Counted from the first letter of the stretch, positions 23,105 to 35,655 are shown. The stretch: 64,000 nt of DNA from Ochotona curzoniae (GCF_017591425.1 NW_024466459.1:3286001-3350000); one strand, 5' to 3'. A program made the numbers and translations. The notes: generated by a model from the sequence alone, not told the origin.

Positions 23105-23485
23105 CTTCATTATCAGCAGTTCTCAACCTGGATGGCTTGTCTCTTTCCCATGAGAACTTTGATTTGGACAATAATAAGAACCAGTCCTTCTGGTAGCCAT
23201 TCTTCCCCGAAGTAAGCGCTTTGACTGTCCAGTCCTTTCCACTTCCCACAGATAAGCAATGAGTTGGGTTTCTCCTCCCAGGCATGTGAGGACTCATGTG
23301 AGAGCGCGATGGAGATGTGCACCCAGTCTCACTGTGGTTGGTTCCGTGTCTGCCCGGGGTGGACAGCATCTCCTCTAATCTCGTAGTATCTCACAGAAGG
23401 AATTGATCACTGCGTTGCTGAGTTTGTGTGTTTATGGGAGGAAGGAGAATCTTCAGCTTCCTATTCTGCTGTCCTACTAAAAACA
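23105..23485 (-). mobile_element. Possible L1M 5' UTR, antisense
   Basis: The minus strand begins TAGTAGGACAGCAGAATAGGAAGC followed by CACACAAACTCAGCAACGC, resembling old L1M 5' ends (…GGCAGAATAGGAAGC…). The rest is not recognised. Confidence 0.35.
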
Positions 23486-23669
23486 TCCTTTATAAAAAGT
23501 TTATTTTGCAGAAGCATTTTTTCCTTTTAGTTTGTGATGTGGAAGCAGAATGACAGACATACAGGGAGCTTACATCAGCTCTTTTATTTTCCATGTTTGA
23601 TGTTTAATCTTTATGTTTTAAACATTATTATGTGTCTTATTCATTTTTAAATAACTTTTTTAAAATTTG

Positions 23670-24003
23670 GGTCTGGCGTGGTGGCGCAAGTGGTTAAAGT
23701 TCCTCGCCTTGCACGCCCGGGATCCCATATGGGCGCCGGTTCTAATCCCGGCAGCCCCGCTTCCCTTCCAGCTCCCTGCCTGTGGCCTGGGAAAGCAGTC
23801 GAGGACGGCCCAGAGCTTTGGGACCCTGCACCCGCGTGGGAGACCCGGAAGAGGCTCCTGGCTTCGGATCGGCATAGTATCGGCCCGTTGTGCTCACTTG
23901 GGGAGTGAATCATCGGACGGAAGATCTTCCTCTCTGTCTCTCCTCTCTGTATATCCGCCTTTCCAATGAAAAAATAATAAAAATAAATAAATAAATAAAT
24001 AAA
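23670..24003 (+). mobile_element. Young full-length C-SINE
   Basis: Nearly identical to the copy at 7556-7890, with intact A box (TGGCGCAAGTGG) and B box (GGTTCTAATCC) and an (AAAT)n tail. The target duplication is TAAAATTTG (23661-23669 and 24004-24012). Confidence 0.9.
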
Positions 24004-24012
24004 TAAAATTTG

Positions 24013-24310
24013 AGAGTAAGAATTATAGAGGGAAAGGGAAGTGTGGCGGGGGGGGGGGGGAGAAAGAGAGCAAGTGATTGAGAGATATTAATCTTCTGTC
24101 TGCTGAGTCACTCCCCAGATGGTCTCAACAGGAACCAGCAGGTTCTTCTAGGTCCCATGTGAGTTGCAGGGGCTCAAGCAATTGGACCATGTTCTGCTGC
24201 TTTTCCCAAGCCATCAGCAAGGAGCTGCATTGGAAATGGAGCAGTGGGGACTCAAGATGTCAGTGTCCCAGTGGGCAGCTTTATCTGCTACCACACAACA
24301 CCAGCCCACA
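24013..24310 (-). mobile_element. C-SINE, antisense, with a 13-G run
   Basis: GA-rich tail side with 13 G at 24048-24060, TCTTCTGTCTGCTGAGTCACTCCCC, CCAAGCCATCAGCAAGGAGC and a head ending ACCAGCCCAC. It lies tail to tail with the preceding sense SINE. Confidence 0.65.
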
Positions 24311-24364
24311 TTATTTATCTGTTTGTAGAGTTGTATGTCTATTTCTGTAGTATTAGAAGTCAAT

Positions 24365-24696
24365 GTAGGGCCCTGTTCAGTAGCCTAGTGGCCAAAGTCC
24401 TTGCCTTAAATATACCAGGATCCCATATGGGCACTGGTTTTAATCCCAGCTGCTCTACTTTTCATCTAGCTCCCTGCTTGTGGCCTGGGAAAGCAGTTGA
24501 GGATGGCTCAAAGCCTTGGGACTCTGCACCTGTGTGGGAGACTTGGAAGAAGCTCCTGGCCCTGGCTTTGTTTGGGCTCAGCTACAGCCATTGTTGTCAC
24601 TTGAGGAGTGAACCAGCAGTTGGAAGATCTTTGTTTCTGTCTTTCCTCCCTATATATCTGATTTTTAAATAAAAATAAAAAAAAATCTTAAGAAAA
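24365..24696 (+). mobile_element. C-SINE, sense
   Basis: Full-length with moderate divergence: GGGCCCTGTTCAGTAGCCTAGTGG, GGATCCCATATGGGCACTGG, TGTGTGGGAGACTTGG, GAGGAGTGAACCAGCAG. Target duplication AAGTCAAT (24357-24364 and 24697-24704). Confidence 0.85.
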
Positions 24697-25597
24697 AAGT
24701 CAATTTGGATACTTTCTGCATTGTTCTTTGAGATACTGTATCATTATAAAAGAGTGAAAGAGCCAATTTGTATTGCTTACTTTTTCTGCCTGAGTCCTAA
24801 GGAGCATGTCAGGGAATTCTACTTAATTCGTTGATGTTTTTCTTTTCTTTCTGCATTAGTTTTGGCATTCTCAGATTAATTGGGCAGCGATATCCCTTTT
24901 CTAATTAGTTCAATTATTGTATCATGAACTCACTATGATCATAATGTCTGTATCAATTGTAGGCTGTCATGATAGACACAGGACTTGCTAGTCTGGGTGG
25001 TAGTCAGAGCTTGTTAGTCAAACAAGAGATATTTAAAGTGGAGTTATTTTTTATCCTTTCTTACACTGCAGCTGCCAGCCATTTCATTCTGAATTTGAGG
25101 CTCACTGTTTAACTTAACCATGGTTCCAGCTGGAGACAGTCTAATGGCAGAAATGAAACTTCTTCACCTAGTGTCTTGTTTCTTGTACTGACCAGAAACC
25201 TTAACAATGGTGCTGAGCTCCTCTTTTCATTGGCTCAGCTGCCTTCTCAAAAAGCTTATTTCTGCAATGCCTTTGCTTCACAACCTTTCCTGGAAATGCA
25301 TTTAGGGTAATGTAAGGATTCAGTTCTGGACATGCTCAGATGTGTATGTCTGTGATGAGTCTGTGATGAGTTTGGGGGCTGTGGGAGCACTGTGGGCTCA
25401 TGATATTGATTTGGTGAGTATAACTTCTATTTAATATTTGAGTGGTAAATAGTGTATCATCCAGGGATGTGCACACAATGGAAACATGGAGCCCTGAGGC
25501 TACAAAGAAAAGTGAATGAAAGATGCTTTGAAAGATAAGATGATGATCAGGGAAGAATACAAATAAGTGTGATATCTTTAATGAAAGGTTTTTAAAG

Positions 25598-25957
25598 AAA
25601 AAGATGTATTTAATTTAATTTGAAAGGTACATTTATAGAGAGAGAAGGAGACACAGACTGATTTATAGAGCTCAACGATGCAAGAAAAATAGAGAAAGAG
25701 ATCTTCCTCTGCTCATTGATTCTGCACATGGCTGCCATGGCTAGGACTGGATCAAGCCAAACCCAAGAACCAGGAGCTTTTTCCAGGTTTCCAGCATGAA
25801 TGCAGGGGTCCAAAGACTTGGGCCATTTTCCATTATTTTCATAGGCATATTAGCAGGGAGCTGGATCAGAAGTGAAACAGGCAGGTTATGAACCAGTGCC
25901 CATATGGGGATGTCAACACGGCAGGCAGTGGCTGTGCTGTACCTCAAGGCCAGCCCA
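25598..25957 (-). mobile_element. C-SINE, antisense
   Basis: AAGATGTATTTAATTTAATTTGAAAGG, an extended GA-rich tract, GCACATGGCTGCCATGGC, GGGAGCTGGATCAGAAGTG and a head ending CTCAAGGCCAGCCC. Confidence 0.7.
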
Positions 25958-26834
25958 TGAAGTGTTGTTCTTAATATCTTTTGTGAGATCCGCTGGGTAA
26001 GGACAGATGACAACTCATTTGTCTGAGTTTCCACGACCACTGCTGAGGTTTTTACAGCACTTCTAGGATGTGTGGAAGTCAGATAGTACTTGATTGAAAA
26101 ACATGTCAGGTTAGGACATGGTTCTAATAACTTTATTGTGAAGGGAGTTTGATTGGCACTGAAGGGCAGCTGCAATTGACTGAAAAGGCCGTTGTTTTAT
26201 GTATGCTCACAGAGTAATAAATAGATCAATGCTTCAGGCTTCTTTTTTTTATTAATGTTTTTATGAGAAGAATTACATTGAATATATAAGCATTTAAAAT
26301 TTTAAGTATAGCTTTTTCTGTGGTGATTTAACCTATTCTTAAAATATGGCCATTATTTCAGATAATATTTCAGATTGCCTGTTTCCACATATCACCTTTT
26401 TAGATGCCTATATCAGCTCAAGCATGTCGACTGATTAAATTATTCTCAAACCATTATATTACCTTTTAAAAAAATCATTTGCTTTGAACTGTTTAGATAC
26501 CTGTATAAAAGTCTATAAAAAGGAACAGCTGTTGGACAAAGGAGCAGATTTTCTGATGTTCTACGTTACTCAATAACTAATCTAAGTACTGTTATTCTGT
26601 TAATGCTGTTACCAAAAAATACATTGGTTTCTGTGTTGATTTTTGAGCTAGCAGTCTGTCTTTTGGGGAATGAATAACTCAGTTTGTGACTTTAACTCGT
26701 CGCACTGTGAATGATTAATTGTCGTTTTATGTGTCATTAAGCCTCTGTTTACGATATAGGTATTCATGATCATGGAGTTTTCACTGAATTTGATTGAGTG
26801 ACATGTAATGGAGAGTTCTGAGGCTCTTGGCTCA

Positions 26835-26975
26835 GTGCTAGCCAAGGTGGCTGGACAGGAAATGAACCGGCAGACAGAAGATCTTTCTCTCTCTCTTTCT
26901 CTCGCTCTCTCTGTATCTCTGTCTCTCTCTTTTTCTCTCTGTAATTGTGCCTTTCAAATAAAATAAAATAAAATA
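26835..26975 (+). mobile_element. C-SINE 3' fragment, sense
   Basis: AATGAACCGGCAGACAGAAGATC, the TCTCTCTC tract and CCTTTCAAATAAAATAAAATAAAAT are the last 140 bases of a C-SINE. The head is lost. Confidence 0.6.
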
Positions 26976-27561
26976 TCATTTGATAATGTTATTTAAATAT
27001 GGTATTTTATTGTTAAATAAGAATCATTGTCAAAATCCTTTAACTGGTTCTTGTCTTGTATTTAACTTTTTTTTTTTTTTTTTTTTTGCTTTTCTGACAT
27101 GGTTCCAAATCAGTTAAATTTTTAAGTTACATGTGATTTTCTGTTTTATATATTTAAAGACTTCATTTTGATGTGGAACACAAGTCCATCAAAATGTGAT
27201 AACCCACTTAAAATAATGGTGTCTTTGTACATATGCTTCATTTTCTCAGTTTCTATGTTTTGGAAAACAGGAAAGGATGAGAAAATATTTAAGTGGATAT
27301 ATTTTATTATAATTTTACTTAAAAGCAACATTTTTCTTACAATCTAAATGATACTTTTCTTATAATCTAAGTGAGATAAAATATCATAAGTACAAGTGCT
27401 TAGTATTATTAGTACATAATATTCCTTGTTAATTAAACATCACTAGCAATGCAAACAGTCATCTCATTTCTAAGAGGTAAAAAATGAGTAGTCCTGGATT
27501 TGAATCCTGCGTTCTCTGAGTTCTTCTAATTTTGATCATTACGCTTTTGTTCTCTCTTTAG

Positions 27562-27658
27562 GGAGCTGGGAAGCTGCGCAGGGAAACTGCAAGTGAAGAC
27601 ACAGGCTATAAGTCCATGTTACAGAGAAGATAGTCAAAATGCTACCTCAAAGATCTGT
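27562..27658 (+). CDS. CEP112: CEP112 window exon 2
   Basis: The acceptor is CTCTCTTTAG and the donor TGT|GTAAGA. The first base completes the Arg codon split at the previous donor, and 32 codons follow, ending in phase 0 with SKIC. The middle reads AGKLQVKTQAISPCYREDSQ, which aligns with the human GKLRVRSHSLSPTHREDGQ region as I recall it. This is the most divergent of the eight exons, and it seems to carry one residue more than my remembered human sequence near its start. The frame is intact and the splice sites are strong. It probably encodes flexible linker. Confidence 0.9.
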
Positions 27659-29525
27659 GTAAGATCAAATCTTAGCTTTGTTTGTTGTTATAAAGTAAAT
27701 CTACAAAATTTTAGCTTCATATTAGGAAAGTTCATGCGGTTAGTGGAAAGCCATCCCTAAGTTATGGTTTTGTTGACTGTGTTGATGTCAAAGCCAGTTG
27801 TGTGGCTGGTATCATCTGTAGGATTTTTGTTTTCTCAGTTACTTAAAGGTATCTCGCTAATTAATCTATTATTTCTCCTGTGCATCAAAGAATAATAACT
27901 TCAAAGAGCTTCATTCTTGATTATTTTTCTTTTCCACTTACTCACTGTTTCTAAGGAAGTAATTAAATGCCAGATGATAACAAATTTAGGAAGAAATTGG
28001 GATTGGCTTGTAGTGAAATGGAGTGCTGTGGTTCTGCTGGAGGAGGCACACTCTTTATATCTCGATGTATGAATTCTCTGGCATCTATTTGTTTAACGTA
28101 GATTTGGTTTTGAACAGGTGAGAATAAGCATTTTAGGTAGGTTTATGAAGAGAAGAACTGCTTGCTGACTCTAGTTTTTGTTGCCTAATTCCAGCTGTCT
28201 TGGGCTACGTGGCTGAGCTGCAGGAGGGGTCCAGTGTAACGGAGGACTCTAAGCCCAACTCAGGGCATGGCCTCCAGTGGTGGACTGGAGCTTTAACAGC
28301 AACATAGTTAAAGAGCACATCTTTAATAATGTCGAGATAGCTCCATCACTGTGCTTAAAATCAACAAAGCAGTTTCATTTTCTTGTTTAAGCAATCTTTG
28401 TTCATAAAGAAAAACAAAAAAGCCGGAACCACCAGTAATCATGCCAATACATTTTAATGTAATATATAACTCTTAGAAACACAATGCTTTGTTGAATAGA
28501 AATTTGAAGACAAAGTTATAAACACCTCATGTTAATTTAAATGACCATAGGTAAATAAATTTGTTAGTCGCGAGGCTTTCTAAAGACATTAGAATGCTGT
28601 ACTGATTTTAAATTAAAATGTTTGTCTATAAAATAATTATGGTTGTTCTAACCAGATTTACCTTTATGAAGTTTTAGAGCCTTCAGATCATTGTCCATCT
28701 AAGCGTGGCTCATAGGGAGCTTTAGTTGTTATCTGGCTAGAAAAAAATATGTAGTATAATAAATTACAGAGAAGGGAGAAAACACGTAATTTTGTTTTTA
28801 AAAAGAATCATCCTAGTTCTGTGTTCATGATGGAAATCCAAAGCGTATTTTTCTATGTTCAGTGTCTCAGTGAGAATTGATTTAAGAACAAAGGGCTTGT
28901 TGGACATCAACACAGAATTTCTTTGTTAGCTGATTTGAATGCAAGAAAATAATTCATCTTTTCAGATTCCCTCCCCCACTCCCATCTTTAAGGCTACTGT
29001 GGTATACCACAATTAAAACTTTTTGTAAAAGAACTTAAGAGTCTGAAGAGTTTGGATTAATTTTTTTTACATATTCTTTTGATTTTTTCCCCCCTTGGAA
29101 TCTGTTTACTGTGTGAATATTGTTAAGGCATCTCATAGCCCTAAGCAGTGATAATAAATAACCGCTGCGTACATTGAGACTCGGGCTCAGTTACAACATA
29201 ATCCTTTTCTCTGAGGGCAATATAGCATTACCAAACAAGTGAGCAAAACATTTCTTACTCTTAATGACATGTATTTTGTTCTTTCCTTCCTCCCTTCCTC
29301 CCTTTGTCCCTTCCTTCCTTCTTTCCCTCCTTCCTTCCTTCCACTCCCCTTTCTTCCCCGTTTCTTCCTTTCTCTCTCTCCTTCCCTCCCTCATTTCTTC
29401 TCCCTTTCTCTCGTCCCTCCTTCCTTCCTTTTTCTTTCTCCCTCTCTTGGTTCCTTTTCTTCCTCATTCTTTCTTCTTTTATTTCTTCCCTCCATTCTTC
29501 TTCCTTTTTCGCTTTTGTATTTCAG
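27659..29525 (+). other. CEP112: CEP112 intron after window exon 2
   Basis: Mostly AT-rich sequence without a recognisable repeat from 27659 to 29278, followed by the long pyrimidine tract (listed separately) that leads directly into the acceptor of exon 3. Confidence 0.8.
29279..29510 (+). repeat. Long (TTCC)n pyrimidine tract before exon 3
   Basis: About 230 bases of CTTCC, CCTT and TTTC units with few purines, ending 15 bases before the exon 3 acceptor. It is both a simple repeat and an unusually long extension of the splice-site pyrimidine tract. Confidence 0.9.
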
Positions 29526-29603
29526 GAAAGTCATTCAAAAACAACTCTTGTATCTTTGGATGACAGTGACATTGAATCTCGCCTTAATAGTTGGAATCTT
29601 GGG
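29526..29603 (+). CDS. CEP112: CEP112 window exon 3
   Basis: The acceptor is TTGTATTTCAG, preceded by a very long pyrimidine tract, and the donor is GGG|GTAAAA. The 26 codons start with ESHSKT and end with LDDSDIESRLNSWNLG, which is nearly identical to the human motif LDDSDIEARLNSWNLG. This conserved short motif is one of the clearest signatures identifying the gene. The exon is symmetric (phase 0 to 0), so skipping it would keep the frame. Confidence 0.95.
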
Positions 29604-30554
29604 GTAAAATTTGTTTTTGTTCTATGTTGATACTGATGTGGCAGAATGATACTGTGTGTGGAGAGCATCTTAACTAATGTAATTCTGTTCAGTGAACCCA
29701 AACAGTAGACATGTACTGTATTCTCCCTGAAAGGAACTGTAGGGAGAGAAATAACAAGCTCAAATGGTGTCTGTTGTGGGCAGGTGAATTTTCCAGTTCT
29801 TTAAATAAGAACTATACACATAAAATAGCTAAGTAATAATGTAAGATGCTGCTTGATAAAATCACAATGAGTTATGTGGAAAGTAGAATACTGAGGTAGA
29901 GGAGAGAGAAGGGGAAGTTATAGAAGCAAGATTATTTGGATTAAATTATGGGGAGATTTCTTGAAGAGCCATTATGGACGGTGGTTTTCATGTACAAAGA
30001 CAGAGGGACATGAAAATATTAGATTAGGTGGACAGGGGTGAAGGCCGGAGTTCAAGACACAGATAGGCGTGATCCAAGATTTGGTAGTAAAAGTGAAATG
30101 TCATGTGTGGATCTTTGACATTTATATTTGGAAACAGTGGATAATGTTGTTATGCTGGGCGGTTTTGGCAGGTTGAATGCCAGGTTGTGAAGGGTAGCTT
30201 TTCTTTTGAACTTTAGACACATTTTTTCCCCTGTACATATCACTTTACATATTTACTGTTTAAATGATTTCAGAAATAAAAGAGAGCTTAAAATATCTTT
30301 TATCATATGAAAGTTTATAAATTGCAAAATACATATAGTGAAAGGAATAAACCATATTTCAAAGATAAATGTGCTTTAATTTAAGTATTTTATTTTTGGA
30401 CAACTACATTTCTTCCAGTTTGTTGCAAATATAACTAACATGGCAATGAAATTCATCTGGATAATTATTTTTTCTGATGGATTCTTAAGTTACATTACAT
30501 TTTTGATACAGTGCCTTGCAGAAGATTTGTAGAAGTTCTACATTAGGACTTTTT

Positions 30555-30712
30555 TCTCTAAATGTTTATTTATTTTACTTGAAATTGCAGAGAGAGACCA
30601 ACAGAGAGAGAGACCGAGAGACAGTCGCAGCTTTCCCTGTTATGCCACAGCACCGCCACCAGAACTTAGAAACAAAACAAACCTATGCGCTTTCCTGCTA
30701 ATACGGGTCTTT
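30555..30712 (-). mobile_element. C-SINE remnant, antisense
   Basis: AATGTTTATTTATTTTACTTGAAATTGCAGAG and a GA-rich tract are the tail side of an old copy; the body is hard to follow. Confidence 0.35.
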
Positions 30713-32299
30713 ATTGAAAGGAGTATTTTAGCAGAGTTGACTTGGAGGAATTATGGACATTGTATTGGGTTGAGTAGAAATGGAGAGAGAGTACTGATTG
30801 CCCTGCAGGTGTCTCTAGTAGAGCCCATGTTAGTGGGATTGTTACAAAGAAGAATAGGACAGAGAGGAACAACTTTTGGAAGTGGATTCAAGGATGCTTA
30901 GTGATTGGCTAGCTAAACTGAAGGGCACCTAACGGTTTGCTTCTGAGAAACGGAGGTCTCTTCCATTGGAGTGACGGTCAGCTGGGAAAAGCCATGTTAG
31001 TGGTGTTGAAGTTTCAGACTGGCATAGTGTTACTTGGGAAATTCAAGGTCTAGAGCTTCATGAAGTTCAGGTTGAAGGTGTGTTTTGGAGTTCACTTTAC
31101 TAGAGGCGGTAGCTGCAGCCAGACGAGGACAGCCCTAGGTTAGAGAAGTAGGAGTAAAGATAGCCGGGTGGAGAACAGAGAGGGAGGACTTCTGGCTCGC
31201 AAAATAGGCACAGTGAGAGGTTGGGCAGGGATGGGAACAGAAAGTAATGTGGATCAACAGTTAATTTTGGAAGCGTACAAATAAGAGTAGAGAGAAGTAG
31301 AATTGATGAAAGGAGGGTGATACAGCAAGAGGAAATGTTTCCACGGTGAAGGTGTGGGGAGGTTGCCACTGGAGGAAGTTCTGTTAGCAGTGTGGGAGGA
31401 CAGCGTAGGAAATCCCTCCTAAAGACAAATTCTTCTGCTGGGGAGCAACATCAAAGTGAACAGTAACATTCTGGAGCTATCCTTTTAAACTTGCCTTTGC
31501 CTTTAGCCATGTGAAACTTTTGATGTATGTTTCCAGCACACAGACTACTTTTCACGATTACTTAACCGTTCAGAGGATTAAATCTTGTATTGGTATAAGT
31601 ATAAAATTAAAATAAAACATCTAAAATATTTTGAGGTAATGCCTTGGAAGTAGGACTGCTTTGGGTTTTGTTTCACATTTTCATTGTTCAAAGAGTGCAC
31701 CTACAGTGTAAAATATCAAAGTCTTGCATTTTTATATATTTATAACATCTATGCATTAATCAGTCTGAACTACTTGTCTGATCACAGAACAATGTTAGAA
31801 TTCAGTTTATTAGAAAGCTTAGATTTTGCTTTACTTTTAGTTTTGTCTGAGAATGCATGACTTTTTTCTTTTATTCTTATGACTGATCCATTATTAGGCA
31901 GAATTATTTTTGGTATTGTAAATTATGGGTACTCTATATTTCTGGCATTACTGTCACATCATCATTCTGATACACTGGATGCTCTAGAATTTGAGCCTGC
32001 TAATTGTCATTCCATGCAGAGATTTTGCAGGGAAACAGCTGAACATTTTTTAAATGCATTTTTCTGGGAGTATATTGTTAGTTTTGTTCATAGAAATTAC
32101 TCCTCTAAGTAGAGATATTTCCTAATAAAACTGGGAATGAAAATCTTCTTCCAGCTTTTCTTGATCATTTTAACCTTTGGTTTTTGTGCCACTTTCATTA
32201 TATATATGTTCTATTTGATTGTCTAAGCCGCAGCTTTGGTTGTACTGCTGTAGATGTTAGCTATTTTTTTTTTTTCAGATTTTATTTATTGTTCGCAGC

Positions 32300-32610
32300 T
32301 GAAGTCTTTACCTTGTATGCTCTGGGATCCCATATGGGCACTGGTTCTGATACCAGCAGCCCCGTTTCCCATGCAGCTTTCTGCTTGTGTTATGGGAAGG
32401 CAGTTGGGGACAGCCCAGGGCCTTGGGACCCTGCACCCGCATGGGAGACCTGGAGGAAGCTCCTGACTGCTGGCTTCAGATTGACTCAGCTCTGGCCATT
32501 AAGGCCATTTGGGGAGTGAATCAGTGGACAGAAGATCTTCCTCTCTGTCTCTCCTCCTCTGTATATATCTGACTTTCCAATCAAAATAAATACATCTTTT
32601 AAAAAAAAGA
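32300..32610 (+). mobile_element. C-SINE, sense, head truncated
   Basis: GGATCCCATATGGGCACTGG, GGGACCCTGCACCCGCATGGGAG, GGGGAGTGAATCAGTGGAC, CTCTCTGTCTCTCCTCCTC and a tail with AATACATCTTTTAAAA. The tRNA-like head is replaced by unrelated sequence. Confidence 0.8.
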
Positions 32611-32615
32611 AAAAG

Positions 32616-32906
32616 AAATTACTTATTTATTTTAAAGGCAGGGGGAGAGAGAGAGATTGAGATTGATTGATTCACCTGCTGATTTACTCCCCCAAATGGC
32701 TGCAATGTCCAGGACTGGGCAAGCCCAGAACTCCATCCTGGTCTTCCTCATAGATGGCAGGGGCCCAAATACTCTCTGCTGCTTTGCCAGGCACATTATC
32801 AAGAAGCTGGCTTGGAACTGGAGCAGCTGGAACCTGAACTGGCACTTTAATGTGGATGCTGGTTTCCCAGTAACATTTACACTGTTGTACCACAATCCTG
32901 GCCTTC
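32616..32906 (-). mobile_element. Old C-SINE, antisense
   Basis: TTACTTATTTATTTTAAAGGCAGGG, GATTTACTCCCCCAAATGGC, CTCTCTGCTGCTTTGCCAGGC and a head ending CCACAATCCTGGCC. It is tail to tail with the sense SINE that ends a few bases earlier. Confidence 0.65.
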
Positions 32907-33127
32907 AAAGAAGTCTTTAGGGAAATTGAATACTATTCTTAACAGAAGACACCACAGCATGTGAAAATTTATGGGATTTGGCTAAAGAGGGTTTTAGAGG
33001 GAAATCTGTAAATTGAAATAAAGTAGAAAATAAAAGAGTGGAATTGTGCCTCTGGAATGGCAGTATGAAGAACCCCAAAGACATTTTTCCTAATGAAACA
33101 GGCATAACTAGTGAAAGTTATTTTTGA

Positions 33128-33506
33128 AAAAAGTCTTCATTTATTTGAAGAAGAGGGGGATGATGGGTGAGGGAAAGAGAGGGAGGCAGTAAAGAGAGAG
33201 AAGGAAAGAAAGAGACAAAGGGAGCCAGAAATGTAATGAGAGATAATTATTTTATCCTCTGGTCCATTTCTGAAATGCTCACAACAGATGGAAAGGGGGC
33301 AGGCTAAAGACAAAAGCCAGAAACTCATCTAGCTCTCGCCAGTAGAAGGCATGGACCTGACTGTGTGAGCCATCACTGCTGCCTCACAGGTTCTGCACTG
33401 ATGGACAAGTGGAATCAGCAGCCAATCAGGGGCAGAATCCAGATGGTTGCAAACATGCGACAGTGTTCTAAATGACATCTTAATTGCTAGCCCAAATGCC
33501 CACCCA
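33128..33506 (-). mobile_element. Older C-type SINE, antisense
   Basis: CTTCATTTATTTGAAGAAGAG tail side, a long GA-rich tract, GTGAGCCATCACTGCTGCCTC and a head ending CTAGCCCAAATGCCCACCC. Confidence 0.55.
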
Positions 33507-35349
33507 AAAGGCACTCTTAAGAGTTTGTGGAAATTGTCTCAAGAGGGTAAAACAAATGAAGCTACATTTATTTAAGAACATCAGTGAAAATTTGCTAAAA
33601 ACTGTGAGTCTGTGGCGCTTGAGCCATGACATACATTCATTTTCTCTGTCTCTCCTGCTCAGTTTCATGAAAATTCTATTCTTTAGCTGTGTGGCCAAGA
33701 AAATGGGGACTGTGTTTTCCATATTCCTTTAGCAAGGGCTTGCTCTCAGCCTTTCCTGTCTCTTTGACATCTGAGTGCGGGACAGTAAGTTCCTGGTGAA
33801 TCCAGCTTGATAGCTTAGGAGCCTCCTTTCTTCACCAAGCCAGCACTCACAGGATACTGAGCTCTGCTCTAGATGCAGCAAGTTGAGAATACCGTCCAAT
33901 TCTGTTCTCCCCAGCTTGATCGTAGGACAGAAGCTGAGACAAATCAAGCTACCATCTCTGCATGTGCCTCCATAGTAGCTCAGAGTTCTGGTGTAGGGAG
34001 GGGCAGTCCAGAGATTCAATGAGATCAGAAGCTCTCCCTCCGAAACCTGTACTGACAAAACTAAGGATATTCTAGGAAACAATGGAGATTCAGCAGTAAG
34101 CTAAATTAGATATGAACAGACTTCAAAGCAGCCATTATAATTATGTTCAGAGAACTAAAGGAAGCCATTACTTAAAAGAAGTAAAGGAATCTGTGATGAC
34201 AGTGTCTGATGGAGACTATCAACCAAGAAAGAGGCATTATGAAAAGGAACCAGACACTCTGGAATTGGAAAGTGTAATAACTAAAGTGAAAAATTCAGCA
34301 TAGGGCTTAACAGTGAATATGAATTTACAGAAGAAAAAAAAATCTGCAAAACAAAAGTAGATTGGTAGAGATTATGAAAGATGAAGAATAGAGAATAAAG
34401 AACAAAGAAAAACGAACGTTTCCTCAGAGAAATGAGAGCTCCCACCAAGCAGAGCAAAGCATGTATAATGAACTACCAGAAGAGGAGAGCTGACAATACG
34501 TAATTGAAGAAATAGTGGCTATAAATGTTCAAATTTAATGAAAAGTGTTAATTTACTCATCCGGGAAGCTCAGTGATCTCAAAATTAAGATAAACTCACA
34601 GATATTCACACATAGGTAAATTGTAGCAAAATGTTTAGGGAGAGCTAAAGAGAAAAACTTGAAAGCAGCAAGTAGAAAAATAGGCCTAAGACATTGATTT
34701 GATTCCCATCCAAAGAAACTTGCAAACGAAGAACAAGTTAAGTCCAAAACAAGGAGACAAAGGAAATATTAAAGGTTAAGATTCAGTGAAATTGAGTACA
34801 AAAACAATAGAGAAAAATCAATGAAACCAAAAGCCTGGATATTAAAATACTGGGTATAATTTTTGAACTTTTTGCAGCATTGACCAGGAACTTTTTCAAA
34901 AGTGACTTTGGTAGTATTGACAGTAAAAGGGGAGACAGCCATACAGGCTCTGCAGATGTTCAGAGTGTTATATGAAATTACTGTGAACAACGCTACAGCA
35001 TAAGTTGACAATATGAGTGAAAGAGCCAGGGTCCCTGAATACCACACACTAACAAAATTCAGTGAAGAACTAGATAGTTGAACAAGCCTATAGCTATTAA
35101 GTAAATTGAATTTAGTGTTAAAAACCTTTGAACAAAGAAAGCTCCAGTCTAGATGATTTTACTGACAAAAATGTAATTTATCTAACTGAGAAATAATATG
35201 GTTTCTGTACAATCTCTCACAAAAGATATTTAGAGATAACACTTCTCAGGTTATGTGGTGAGGCCAATTTTATATTGATAAAAGTTGCAGAGATTAAGGC
35301 AAGTATTTACTTAATCTGACAAAAACGTTTATCCAGAACATCTGAAGAA

Positions 35350-35655
35350 AGCTCAGACTCGTTTGGCATAGTGGTTAAGATACTGCATGAACTGCACGCA
35401 TCCTCCGCCAGAGCGCCTGTGGTTCTAGTGCTGAGCCTGCTCCTTGCTCCAGCTTCCTGCTGCTGCGTGCTCTGGGAGGCAGCAGACCGTGGCTTCAGGC
35501 CTTGTGTGTCCCTGCTGCCACGTGGAGGACCGGACTGTGCTCTTGGAGCCAGCCAGTGCCGTCTTCTGGGAAGCAAACCAACAGCTGTGAGCTTTATTTC
35601 TCTCTCTTTCAAACAGAGATAGACAAACAAAAATTTAATACCTAAACATCTCAGC
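35350..35655 (+). mobile_element. Older C-type SINE, sense
   Basis: ACTCGTTTGGCATAGTGGTTAAG head with TGGTTCTAGTGC B box-like motif, GCTGCGTGCTCTGGGAGGC body and TCTCTCTTTC tract. Inserted in the L1M. Confidence 0.6.

Larger units (their letters stand above)
2835..27561 (+). other. CEP112: CEP112 intron after window exon 1
   Basis: A 24.7-kb intron, dominated by the repeats listed separately. Stretches where I recognise nothing but AT-rich single-copy-like DNA are 2835-4690, 4846-7140 (a possible eroded MIR at 5520-5590), 7905-8100, 8600-9180, 9516-9870, 10643-11210, 11947-12655, 19360-20060, 24705-25595, 25960-26830 and 26976-27561. A run of 21 T lies at 27067-27087. Confidence 0.8.

Noticed and set aside
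31879..32112. Open frame of 77 codons in the third intron.
   Set aside because: AT-rich, no homology recognised, no acceptor/donor pair in phase with the gene. It looks like chance.
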